A stretch of 13,129 nucleotides of DNA, taken from contig DSBX01000315.1 of assembly GCA_011049385.1 (NCBI GenBank), positions 1-13,129 on the forward strand. Direction: 5' to 3'. The notes beneath the pieces were generated by a model that was not told the origin of the DNA, did not search any database, and worked only from the letters and a program-made list of their open reading frames with translations. Within the stretch, counting starts at the first letter, position 1. Every line of letters begins with the position of its first letter. Of the stretch, positions 1 to 6,176 are shown one piece after another. The stretch comes from Caldifarciminota bacterium (GTDB lineage Bacteria; Hydrothermota; Tepidihabitantia; Tepidihabitantales; Tepidihabitantaceae). The position numbers and the translations under genes are program-made.

Positions 1-1
1 C

Positions 2-1363
2 TCCCACACCGGTGCGCTCGCCGGGTCGGACGAGGCCTACAACGCCTTCTTCGACCAAGCCCGCATTATCCGGGTCGAGACCATCCACGACCTCTTCGCC
101 AAGGCCGCCGCGCTCGCCTCCCAGCCGCCGCCCGGCGGCTCGCGGGTCGGCATCCTCACCAACGCCGGCGGCATCGGCATCATGGCAACCGACGCCTGCA
201 TCGCCAACGGCCTGGAACTCGCCCGACTCACCGACAAGACACGGACGGCGATGAAGCAGCACGTCCCACCTACCGCCTCGGTCTCGAACCCGGTGGACAT
301 CATCGGGGACGCTGACGAGAAACGGTACGCCGCGGTGCTGAAGCTTCTCGTCGAGGACGAGAACGTGGACCTGGTCCTGCCCATCTGGACCCCGACGCTG
401 ATGGCCGAGGCGGTGGACATCGCCGCCATTATCGCCGAGGTCGGCATCGCGACCGAGAAGCCGGTGCTCGCCTGCATCCAGACCATGGGCGACTCTGCCG
501 CCATCCGCCGCGCCCTGCTCAAAGACCGGATCCCGCACTACCAGTTCCCGGAGAGCGCGGCCCGCGCCATGTCGGCGATGGCCCGGTTTGCGGCCTGGAG
601 CCGGCGGCCACAGGGCGACACGACCCGGTTCGATGACACAAACCTGGAACGCGTCCAAGAGATAGTCGCCCTTGCCCGAAGCCGAGATTCCGTCTTCATC
701 TCCGAACCCGAGGGCCACGACATTCTTCGCGCCTACGGCCTGCCCGTACCCGAATACCGGCTCACCAAGACAAAGGACGAAGCGCTGGCCGCGGCCAAGA
801 CGGTCGGCTACCCGGTCGTGCTCAAGATCGTCTCGCCGGACATTCTGCACAAGACCGACTTCGGCGGGGTGCGGGTCAACATCGCCGACGAAGTTGCGCT
901 CCGAAAGGACTACGACGAACTGGTCCGGGTGGTGGGTGAACGCGCTCCCGATGCGAGCATCTGGGGCGTGCTTGTCCAGCGGATGGCCGGCAAAGGCACC
1001 GAGACCATCCTCGGCATGAAACGCGACCCGCAGTTCGGCCCGCTCCTGATGTTCGGTCTCGGCGGGGTGATGGTCGAGGTACTGAAGGATGTCGTCTTCC
1101 GGGTTGCGCCGATAAGCGATGAATCGGCCCAGTCCATGGTCACCGGCATCAAAGCTCACAAACTGCTCGAGGGCTTCCGCGGCGAACTACCGCGCGACGT
1201 GGAGAAGGTCAAGGAATGCCTGCTTCGGCTCTCACAACTCGTCACCGACTTCGAGGACTTCGACGAGATTGACATCAACCCCCTCCGGGTCTTCGAAGAA
1301 GGCAGAGGCGCCATAGTCTTGGACGCCCGCTTCCTGTTGCGCCAGCCCGTACCGAGGACGTAG
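2..1363 (+). CDS. ADP-forming acetyl/acyl-CoA synthetase (alpha-beta fusion), 5' partial
   Basis: The enzyme interconverts acyl-CoA + ADP + Pi with acid + CoA + ATP in the cytosol, giving substrate-level ATP in many fermenters. The frame is open to the left edge and 453 residues are visible; the CoA-binding N-terminal domain lies outside. The visible part opens with SHTGALAGSD (fragment residues 1-10), whose His is the family's phosphohistidine. The succinyl-CoA-ligase-like domain follows (NAGGIGIMATD, residues 54-64), then an ATP-grasp domain from about residue 230. That domain has PVVLKIVSPDILHKTDFGGV near 271-290, whose HK pair holds the second conserved His, then FGLGGVMVEVLKDVVFRVAP and EIDINPLRVF. 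The alpha and beta parts form one polypeptide, as in many bacterial versions. An internal ATG at 182 is not the start, because conserved sequence continues upstream of it. Substrate (acetate or branched/aryl acids) cannot be read from sequence. Confidence 0.95.
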   Translation, partial: SHTGALAGSDEAYNAFFDQARIIRVETIHDLFAKAAALASQPPPGGSRVGILTNAGGIGIMATDACIANGLELARLTDKTRTAMKQHVPPTASVSNPVDIIGDADEKRYAAVLKLLVEDENVDLVLPIWTPTLMAEAVDIAAIIAEVGIATEKPVLACIQTMGDSAAIRRALLKDRIPHYQFPESAARAMSAMARFAAWSRRPQGDTTRFDDTNLERVQEIVALARSRDSVFISEPEGHDILRAYGLPVPEYRLTKTKDEALAAAKTVGYPVVLKIVSPDILHKTDFGGVRVNIADEVALRKDYDELVRVVGERAPDASIWGVLVQRMAGKGTETILGMKRDPQFGPLLMFGLGGVMVEVLKDVVFRVAPISDESAQSMVTGIKAHKLLEGFRGELPRDVEKVKECLLRLSQLVTDFEDFDEIDINPLRVFEEGRGAIVLDARFLLRQPVPRT

Positions 1364-1403
1364 TTTGTGCTCCTGTGTGCATCCTGTGCAGAACGACCGC
1401 AGC

Positions 1404-1424
1404 CAACCGGTCCTCTGCCGGTTG
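1404..1424 (+). terminator. Possible terminator hairpin after the acyl-CoA synthetase
   Basis: CAACCGG and CCGGTTG form a perfect 7-bp stem around the 7-base loop TCCTCTG, 40 bases after the stop codon at 1361-1363. It is followed by CCCCTTTGGGTT, not a clean T-run. It may end the upstream transcript, but the weak tail makes this tentative. Confidence 0.3.
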
Positions 1425-1500
1425 CCCCTTTGGGTTCCTGGTCGCGTCTTGGTCCGAATGCTCACCCGGCTCTTCTTCCGACTGCTTCTTCTCACGCATA

Positions 1501-1690
1501 TCATCCCACTGCGGGCAGGACAATGCGCTGGACGACGCCTGAGATACCGCCGTAAGACTCATCCGAATCCGTAACCGTCAAGAGCGGATGGCAGGAGCGC
1601 AGTGACGTCTTCTGCCACCCCCTTGCCGACGTTGAGGAACGTGACGGTAATGTTTGCGGCCTCGCCCGGGGCAATGCGCCATTGCCTATG
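1501..1690 (-). pseudogene. Decayed fragment of a secreted CARDB/NEW3-like repeat protein
   Basis: Read right to left, one frame (from about 1681) gives WRIAPGEAANITVTFLNVG then KGVAEDVTALL. This is the style of the CARDB/NEW3-like beta-sandwich repeats of large secreted proteins, where GE-x-ANITVT is followed by an NVG turn. The frame then loses similarity, and a second frame takes over near 1581 with LLTVTDSDESYGGISGVV, the usual continuation of such a repeat. The switch lies between about 1597 and 1582, and both frames soon reach stops. No start codon, signal peptide or C-terminal sorting domain is present. I read this as a relic of one domain, of the same general class as the secreted protein at the right edge. 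A single base error in the assembly could explain the shift, but not the missing flanks. Confidence 0.6.
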
Positions 1691-1716
1691 CTACTGGACG
1701 GCGGTTCGTCCCGGCC

Positions 1717-1744
1717 TTGACTTCCGGCCGCTTGTCGGTATCGT
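1717..1744 (+). promoter_or_regulatory. Probable sigma70-type promoter of the rpsP operon
   Basis: TTGACT (1717-1722) matches five of six bases of the -35 consensus. TATCGT (1739-1744), 16 bases on, matches four of six of the -10. Transcription would start near 1751 and leave a leader of about 28 bases. The -35 box is framed by a small palindrome, CGGCC at 1712-1716 and GGCCG at 1726-1730. The same TTGACTTC string lies before glnA on the other strand, which supports its use as a -35 element. The -10 assignment is the weaker part. Confidence 0.5.
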
Positions 1745-1762
1745 ATGAGCCAAAGACTCATA
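1744..1762 (+). promoter_or_regulatory. Leader hairpin directly before the rpsP ribosome binding site
   Basis: TATGAG (1744-1749) and CTCATA (1757-1762) are perfect inverted repeats around a 7-base loop. They end two bases before the AAGGAG. If transcription starts near 1751, only the right arm is in the mRNA and the element would be a DNA palindrome overlapping the -10. If it starts earlier, it would form a hairpin beside the Shine-Dalgarno. Regulation is possible but not shown. Confidence 0.3.
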
Positions 1763-1764
1763 TA

Positions 1765-1770
1765 AAGGAG
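1765..1770 (+). promoter_or_regulatory. Ribosome binding site fixing a TTG start for rpsP
   Basis: AAGGAG lies 8 bases before the TTG at 1779. No ATG gives a complete S16 N-terminus, so this site supports the rare TTG start. Confidence 0.75.
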
Positions 1771-1778
1771 ATTCATAA

Positions 1779-2231
1779 TTGGTCAAGATACGCCTGAAGA
1801 GAATGGGCATGCGGCACCGACCGACCTATCGTGTCGTCGTGATGGACTCCCAGCGCCCACGCGACGGTGAGTACATCGAATCCCTCGGCCACTACGACCC
1901 CCGCACAAAGAAGTTGTCGCTCGACGTCGAACGCGCTCGTTATTGGCAGTCGGTCGGCGCTCAGCCGACGCAGACCGTGGGCAAGCTCATCAAGCGCGCG
2001 GCCCGGACCCCTGTTATCGAGCCGCCTGCCGCCAATGAACCGGCCCCGGTATCGGAGGCGCTGGAGGAACTGCCGCCCGAGGTCGCCGAGGAGGCCGCGG
2101 TTGAGTTGGTCCGCGAGCAGGAAGTCGAGGACCGATCGACGATCACCCCGCCGCCGGTCACCGCCGAACCTACGGAACCGCCACCGACCGAGAACACCGA
2201 CGCCGCACACACGGAAGATACCGCGAACTGA
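1779..2231 (+). CDS. rpsP: 30S ribosomal protein S16 with long acidic C-terminal tail
   Basis: S16 is a small-subunit protein needed for 30S assembly. The first ~80 residues are canonical: VKIRLKRMGMRHRPTYRVVV, then DSQRPRDGEYIESLGHYDPR and the segment ending VGAQPTQTVGKLIKRA. The start is TTG, chosen because it gives the exact family N-terminus and has AAGGAG 8 bases upstream. At 150 residues the protein is well beyond the usual 80-90. The extra ~65 residues are rich in Pro, Glu, Ala and Thr, acidic and of low complexity, so probably disordered on the ribosome surface. It opens the rpsP-khpA-trmD-rplS operon, 19 bases before khpA. Function is certain; the role of the tail is unknown. Confidence 0.96.
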   Translation: MVKIRLKRMGMRHRPTYRVVVMDSQRPRDGEYIESLGHYDPRTKKLSLDVERARYWQSVGAQPTQTVGKLIKRAARTPVIEPPAANEPAPVSEALEELPPEVAEEAAVELVREQEVEDRSTITPPPVTAEPTEPPPTENTDAAHTEDTAN

Positions 2232-2250
2232 CCGCCGTCAGGAGGACGAC

Positions 2251-2481
2251 ATGAAAGACCTGATAGTCTACATCGCCAAGTCCCTCGTTGACAACCCGGA
2301 CCAGGTCGAGGTCAAGGAGATTGCCGGCGAGAAGACTCTGATTTACGAGATGCGCGTCGCCCAAGGCGATCTCGGCAAGATAATCGGCAAGGAAGGCCGC
2401 ACCGCCAAGGCCATCCGCGCCATCATCACTGCCGCGGCGATGAAGATCGGTAAACGGGCTCAACTCGAGATCCTCGAGTAA
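2251..2481 (+). CDS. khpA: KH-domain RNA-binding protein KhpA (YlqC)
   Basis: This is a 76-residue single KH-domain protein. KhpA binds RNA, often as a heterodimer with KhpB/EloR/Jag, and affects cell elongation and RNA metabolism in Gram-positive bacteria; its role elsewhere is less clear. The GxxG loop is visible in GKIIGKEGRTAKAIRAII (about residues 45-62), and the N-terminus MKDLIVYIAKSLVDNPDQV matches the family. The start ATG has AGGAGG at 2240-2245, 5 bases upstream. Its place between rpsP and trmD is the classic one for this gene. No jag/khpB partner is in the window. An upstream extension of the frame through the end of rpsP is a shadow and is not used. Confidence 0.93.
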   Translation: MKDLIVYIAKSLVDNPDQVEVKEIAGEKTLIYEMRVAQGDLGKIIGKEGRTAKAIRAIITAAAMKIGKRAQLEILE

Positions 2482-2511
2482 CAGGTCCGGTCTTAACCTT
2501 GCTCCTGCCCG

Positions 2512-3258
2512 ATGCGCGTGCATCTCGTGTCACTCTTCCCGGAGTACTTCTCCGGGCCGTTTGACTGCGGCACGACACGCATCGCCCGTTTGCGCAACCT
2601 GATTGAAGTCGAAACTGTCAACCCGCGCGACTTCACCGACGACGCCCACCGAACCGTTGACGACCATCCCTTCGGCGGCGGCGCCGGGATGGTGCTGAAG
2701 CCCGAACCGCTGTACCGGACGGTCGAGTCGGTCCGGACTCCGGCAAGCCGGGTCGTGCTTCTATCTCCGAAGGGCCGCCGCTACGACCAGGCGCTGGCCC
2801 GAGAGTTCAGCCGCCTCGAACACTTGGTGCTCGTCTGTGGGCGGTACAAGGGCGTTGACGAACGTGTGTGCAACGGTCTCTGCGACGACGAGGTGTCGGT
2901 CGGCGACTATGTGCTCGCCGGCGGTGAGGCCGCCGCTGTCATCGTCGTCGAGAGCATCGCCCGGCTTCTGCCGGGTGCGGTCGGCGACGCTGAGTCAGTA
3001 GACACCGACAGCTTCGAGACCGGCCTGCTCGACACGCCCTGGTTCACCCGGCCCCGCCGGTTCCGAGACGCGGAGGTACCCGAGGTGTTGGTCACCGGCG
3101 ACCACGCCGCGGTCGCCCGCTGGCGGCGCGAGCAGTCCCTGCTTGCCACCGCCCGCCACCGACCCGACCTGCTCGGCGATGAGACCCTGTCCGAACCGGA
3201 GCGAGAATTCCTGATGCTTCACCTGACAAAGGAGATGTTCAATGGCGAAAGTAGCTAA
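2512..3258 (+). CDS. trmD: tRNA (guanine-N1)-methyltransferase TrmD
   Basis: TrmD transfers methyl from SAM to N1 of G37 next to the anticodon, preventing +1 frameshifting. It is a homodimeric SPOUT (knotted) enzyme in the cytosol. Visible motifs: VSLFPEYF (6-13), HRTVDDHPFGGGAGMVLKPE (46-65), LSPKGRRYDQALARE (84-98), LVCGRYKGVDERV (107-119) and the SAM-binding knot SVGDYVLAGGEAAAVIVVE (129-147). The active loop DSFETGLLDTPWFTRP (166-181) keeps the Asp in GLLD, and WRREQSLLAT is in the C-domain. The 248 residues are normal. No clear Shine-Dalgarno precedes the ATG, which follows khpA by 30 bases, so it may depend on readthrough ribosomes. It overlaps rplS by 17 bases. The usual neighbour rimM is absent. 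Confidence 0.97.
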   Translation: MRVHLVSLFPEYFSGPFDCGTTRIARLRNLIEVETVNPRDFTDDAHRTVDDHPFGGGAGMVLKPEPLYRTVESVRTPASRVVLLSPKGRRYDQALAREFSRLEHLVLVCGRYKGVDERVCNGLCDDEVSVGDYVLAGGEAAAVIVVESIARLLPGAVGDAESVDTDSFETGLLDTPWFTRPRRFRDAEVPEVLVTGDHAAVARWRREQSLLATARHRPDLLGDETLSEPEREFLMLHLTKEMFNGESS

Positions 3259-3637
3259 GAAGAAGGAAGCCCGGCAGGAAGCCCCGCCCATCCGGGCGGC
3301 CGAGATTCCGCCGCTCGAACCCGGCGACCTGGTCGCGGTCACCCTCCGCATCGTCGAGGGCGACAAGACCCGGAGCCAGGTCTTCGAGGGCACGGTCATC
3401 GCGCTCCGAGGCGCAGGCGCGAACCGCTCGTTCACGGTCCGCAAGGTCAGCCGCGGCATCGGCATCGAGCGAATCTTCCCGTTCCGCTCCCCGGTCATCC
3501 TCAAGGTTGAGGTCAAGCGTCACAGCAAGGTCCGCCGGGCCAAACTGTACTACCTCCGCGAGCGACGCGGCCGCGCGGCCCAGCTCAAGGAACGCAAGGT
3601 TGACCAACAGCCTCGATCGAAGCCTGTGGAATCGTAA
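3242..3637 (+). CDS. rplS: 50S ribosomal protein L19
   Basis: L19 sits at the 30S-50S interface of the ribosome. Core motifs are complete: GDLVAVTLRIVEGDKTRSQV, then FEGTVIALRG, SFTVRKVSRGIGIERIFPF and VRRAKLYYLRERRGRAA. At 131 residues it is slightly long because of a ~25-residue Lys/Ala/Glu/Pro-rich N-terminal extension and a short basic C-terminal tail. The ATG has AAAGGAG (3228-3234) 7 bases upstream, inside the end of trmD, with which it overlaps by 17 bases. Its own 3' end overlaps rnhB. Co-transcription with trmD is the standard arrangement. Confidence 0.97.
   Translation: MAKVAKKKEARQEAPPIRAAEIPPLEPGDLVAVTLRIVEGDKTRSQVFEGTVIALRGAGANRSFTVRKVSRGIGIERIFPFRSPVILKVEVKRHSKVRRAKLYYLRERRGRAAQLKERKVDQQPRSKPVES
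3587..3592 (+). promoter_or_regulatory. Ribosome binding site supporting a TTG start for rnhB
   Basis: AAGGAA lies 7 bases before the TTG at 3600, inside the 3' end of rplS. It supports 3600 rather than the ATG at 3507, which would add about 30 non-conserved residues. Confidence 0.5.
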
Positions 3638-4214
3638 CGTCCGCTTCTGCGGAGTTGATGAGGCCGGCAGGGGTGCGCTGGCAGGCCCGGTGGTTGCGGC
3701 CGCGGTGATGATGCCGCCCGGTCTGCTCGTCAACGGCGTGAACGACTCCAAACTCGTCAGTCCGCGCCGGCGGACCGAACTCGCCGCGGAGATTCACCGC
3801 CACGCACAGGCTTGGGCAGTGGCGGCATCTTCCCCGGCGCTGATTGACGACCGCAACATCCTCGAAGCGACCTGCCGGGCGATGCTCCGGGCGATCGCCA
3901 AGCTCGCGGTCGCGCCACAACTGGTACTGGTGGACGGGCCGGGCCTGCCCGGCTCGCCGCTGGCCTGCCGGGGCATCATCGGCGGCGACCGGCGCTGTTA
4001 CTCGATTGCCTGCGCCTCGATCCTGGCCAAGGTCCACCGAGACCGGCTGATGGCCCGGCTCGACCGAACCCACCCGGGCTACTCCTTCCGCCGGCACAAG
4101 GGCTACGGCACCGCCGCCCACCTCGCCGCCCTGCACGAACTGGGCCCAAGCCCGACCCATCGGCACAGTTTCGCGCCGGTCGCGGCCTGCACCGCGCCCG
4201 GGGACTGCCGATGA
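3600..4214 (+). CDS. rnhB: Ribonuclease HII
   Basis: RNase HII cuts RNA in RNA/DNA hybrids and starts removal of single ribonucleotides from DNA. From the proposed TTG the protein is 204 residues, normal for the family. The metal-binding set is visible: Asp20 and Glu21 in GVDEAGRGALAGPVV, Asp112 in LVLVDG, and Asp130 in GGDRRCYSIACASILAKVHR. Also present are NDSKLVSPRRR and the C-terminal HPGYSFRRHKGYGTAAH with SPTHRHSF. The ATG at 3507 lies deep inside rplS and would add unconserved sequence, so TTG at 3600 with AAGGAA upstream is preferred; CTG at 3624 is a less likely choice. It overlaps rplS by 38 bases and yraN by 4 (ATGA), so translation is likely coupled. Confidence 0.93.
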   Translation: MTNSLDRSLWNRNVRFCGVDEAGRGALAGPVVAAAVMMPPGLLVNGVNDSKLVSPRRRTELAAEIHRHAQAWAVAASSPALIDDRNILEATCRAMLRAIAKLAVAPQLVLVDGPGLPGSPLACRGIIGGDRRCYSIACASILAKVHRDRLMARLDRTHPGYSFRRHKGYGTAAHLAALHELGPSPTHRHSFAPVAACTAPGDCR

Positions 4215-4579
4215 CCGACCAGGCCCCGGACCGCCGCGCCGAGGTCGGCCGAGAGGGCGAGCGCCGGGCCTGTGAACACATGCGCCGGCGCGGCTTCCGC
4301 ATTCTCGAGACCAATCACCGCTCCCGGTTGGGCGAGATTGACATCATCTGCCGGGACGGTACCACGGTCGTCTTCGCGGAGGTCAAGACGCGAACCTCCG
4401 GACTGTTCGGCACCCCGGCCGAAGCGGTCACTCCCCGAAAGCAGGCGAAACTCCGCACCCTGGCCCGAGCGTACCTCAACGCCCGCGGCCTCGACGACGT
4501 GGAGGTACGTTTCGACGTGCTGGCGGTCCGGCTCGATACCGACCCGCCCTCCATCGAGCACATCGAGGGGGCGTTCTAG
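4211..4579 (+). CDS. yraN: YraN/UPF0102 endonuclease-fold protein
   Basis: This is a 122-residue member of the UPF0102 family, which has a restriction-endonuclease-like fold related to Holliday-junction resolvases; its physiological role is not settled. The nuclease core is visible: EVGREGERRACEHMRRRGFR at the N-terminus, RLGEIDIICRDG with Glu42 and Asp44, and VVFAEVKTRTS with Glu57 and Lys59, followed by the basic AVTPRKQAKLRTLARAYL. The start ATG overlaps the rnhB stop (ATGA), and its TAG shares the G with the GTG of the next gene. The rnhB-yraN pair is widely conserved, and the link to comM-type ATPases fits a DNA-repair or recombination role (inference). Confidence 0.93.
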   Translation: MTDQAPDRRAEVGREGERRACEHMRRRGFRILETNHRSRLGEIDIICRDGTTVVFAEVKTRTSGLFGTPAEAVTPRKQAKLRTLARAYLNARGLDDVEVRFDVLAVRLDTDPPSIEHIEGAF

Positions 4580-6117
4580 TGCTGTCCCGGATTGTCTCAA
4601 CCGCGGTCTTCGGCGTGGACGCTTTCGAAGTCTCGGTCGAGACCGACATCTCTCCGGGCCTGCCGATGTTCACGATTGTCGGCCTACCCGACGCCGCGGT
4701 CAAGGAGTCCCAGCACCGGGTCCAAGCCGCTATCAAGAACTCCGGCTTCAGCTTTCCGAATCGCCGCATCACCGTCAACCTCGCACCCGCCGACGTGAAG
4801 AAGGAAGGTGCCGCCTTTGACCTGCCGGTCGCGGTCGGTATCGTCTCCGCCTTCGGTAACCTGCCGCCGGCCGCCTGCCGCGAGCGGGTCCTGCTCGGTG
4901 AGTTGTCGCTTGACGGCGGACTGAGGCCGATTCGAGGCGCGGTCTCGATGGCGCTCACCGCCCGCAAGGCCGGTGTCAAGGCGCTGATTCTGCCCCGGGC
5001 CAACGCGACCGAGGCGGCTCTGGTCGAGGGACTGCCCGTCTACGGGGTCGAAACCCTGACCGAGGCGGTCCGACTCCTGAAAGGCGAACTCCCGCTCGAA
5101 CCAACCCGGGTGAATGTCAGCGAGATTTTCGCCCGGGCTGCAGTCCACGAGGTTGACCTGGCCGAGGTTCACGGCCACGACCACGCCAAGCGGGCACTGG
5201 AGGTCGCCGCGGCCGGCGGCCACAACCTGCTGATGATCGGCCCGCCCGGTTCCGGCAAGACGATGCTCGCCCGCCGGCTGGCGACAATCCTGCCGCCGTT
5301 TACGCTCGACGAGGCGCTCGAGGCGACGCGGGTCCACTCGGTCGCCGGCACGCTCGGCCCCGATAAGCCGCTGGTCGCAACCCGGCCGTTTCGTTCACCA
5401 CATCACAACGTCTCCGAGGCCGGCATGATAGGCGGCGGTACCTTCCCCCGTCCAGGCGAGGTTTCGCTCGCTCACAACGGCGTGCTCTTCCTCGACGAAC
5501 TGCCCGAGTTTCGCCGCGATGTGCTTGAAGGCCTGCGCCAGCCGCTCGAAGACGGGGTCGTCACGATCGGCCGCGCCCGGACGACCCTGACCTTCCCGGC
5601 CCGGTTCATGCTCATCTGCGCGATGAACCCATGCCCCTGCGGCTTCTACGGCGACCCCCGCCACCCCTGCACCTGTACGCCGCTCGGCATACGACGCTAC
5701 CGGAGCCGCATCTCCGGCCCGCTCCTCGACCGGATTGACCTGCACGTCGAGGTGCCGGCGCTCAAGTATGACGAGTTGACCCCGCACCGGCCCGGTGAGA
5801 GCTCGACCGACGTCGCAACAAGGGTCTACGCAGCGCGCGTAGCCCAGCGGAAGCGCTTCGCAGACCTGCAGCGCCGCCAGCCGGTTTACTGCAACGCCCA
5901 GATGAGCGCCCGCGACGTCAAGCAGTTCTGCCCGGTTGACGCTGGCTGTTCCGGCTTCCTGCGTACTGCGGTCGAACGGCTCGGGCTTTCCGCCCGCGCC
6001 CTGCACCGGGTGCTCAAGGTCGCACGGACCATCGCCGACCTTGAGGGCGAGGCCAAGATTCAAACCCCGCATGTGACCGAGGCCGTCCAGTACCGTAGCC
6101 TGGACCGGATTACATGA
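4579..6117 (+). CDS. ComM/YifB-type AAA+ ATPase (magnesium chelatase-like)
   Basis: ComM-family proteins are hexameric helicases that promote branch migration during recombination of incoming DNA in competent bacteria; they are often annotated as Mg-chelatase-like. The 512 residues show an N-terminal Lon-protease-like ChlI domain (about 20-140; GLPMFTIVGLPDAAVKESQH, LLGELSLDGGLRPIRGA). The AAA+ core follows: Walker A GPPGSGKT at 221-228 and Walker B VLFLDELPEF at 302-311. A cysteine cluster NPCPCGFYGDPRHPCTCTP (350-368) may bind a metal. LLDRIDLHVEVP and the C-terminal helical domain SARALHRVLKVARTIADLEG complete the family pattern. The start is GTG, sharing one base with the yraN stop; this gives the exact family N-terminus (MLSRIVSTAVFGVDAFEV). 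No key residue is missing. Pilus-type DNA uptake genes are not in the window. Confidence 0.95.
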   Translation: MLSRIVSTAVFGVDAFEVSVETDISPGLPMFTIVGLPDAAVKESQHRVQAAIKNSGFSFPNRRITVNLAPADVKKEGAAFDLPVAVGIVSAFGNLPPAACRERVLLGELSLDGGLRPIRGAVSMALTARKAGVKALILPRANATEAALVEGLPVYGVETLTEAVRLLKGELPLEPTRVNVSEIFARAAVHEVDLAEVHGHDHAKRALEVAAAGGHNLLMIGPPGSGKTMLARRLATILPPFTLDEALEATRVHSVAGTLGPDKPLVATRPFRSPHHNVSEAGMIGGGTFPRPGEVSLAHNGVLFLDELPEFRRDVLEGLRQPLEDGVVTIGRARTTLTFPARFMLICAMNPCPCGFYGDPRHPCTCTPLGIRRYRSRISGPLLDRIDLHVEVPALKYDELTPHRPGESSTDVATRVYAARVAQRKRFADLQRRQPVYCNAQMSARDVKQFCPVDAGCSGFLRTAVERLGLSARALHRVLKVARTIADLEGEAKIQTPHVTEAVQYRSLDRIT

Positions 6118-6163
6118 GCAAGACACCTCACCGGGCTCGACCGAACACCAGTCCGCGTTCCCG

Positions 6164-6170
6164 AAAGGAG
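6164..6170 (+). promoter_or_regulatory. Ribosome binding site setting the start of the sugar dehydrogenase
   Basis: AAAGGAG lies 6 bases before the ATG at 6177. It supports this start over an in-frame ATG at 6114 that overlaps the comM stop. Confidence 0.8.
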
Positions 6171-6176
6171 CAGTCC

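Larger units (their letters stand above)
1364..1778. other. Intergenic stretch without an intact gene
   Basis: These 415 bases separate the acyl-CoA synthetase from rpsP. Short open frames exist on both strands, but none resembles a known protein over its full length or has a convincing ribosome binding site. Contents, left to right: a small hairpin at 1404-1424; about 75 bases with nothing recognisable; a minus-strand decayed coding fragment at about 1501-1690; and a promoter-like element and short leader hairpin just before rpsP. The stretch is far looser than the rest of the window, where neighbours mostly overlap, which fits a place where DNA was inserted and has since decayed. Confidence 0.6.

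Noticed and set aside
1365..1574. Short open frames on the plus strand after the acyl-CoA synthetase
   Set aside because: No ribosome binding site and no recognisable protein pattern; two frames compete over the same bases. The minus strand in part of this region instead shows a decayed domain.
5395..6126. Minus-strand open frame of 243 codons
   Set aside because: Exact antisense of the AAA+ ATPase gene, whose motifs are complete; no known domain in this frame.
6114..6176. Upstream ATG start for the sugar dehydrogenase, overlapping the previous stop
   Set aside because: The added 21 residues are not family-like, and AAAGGAG lies directly before the ATG at 6177.
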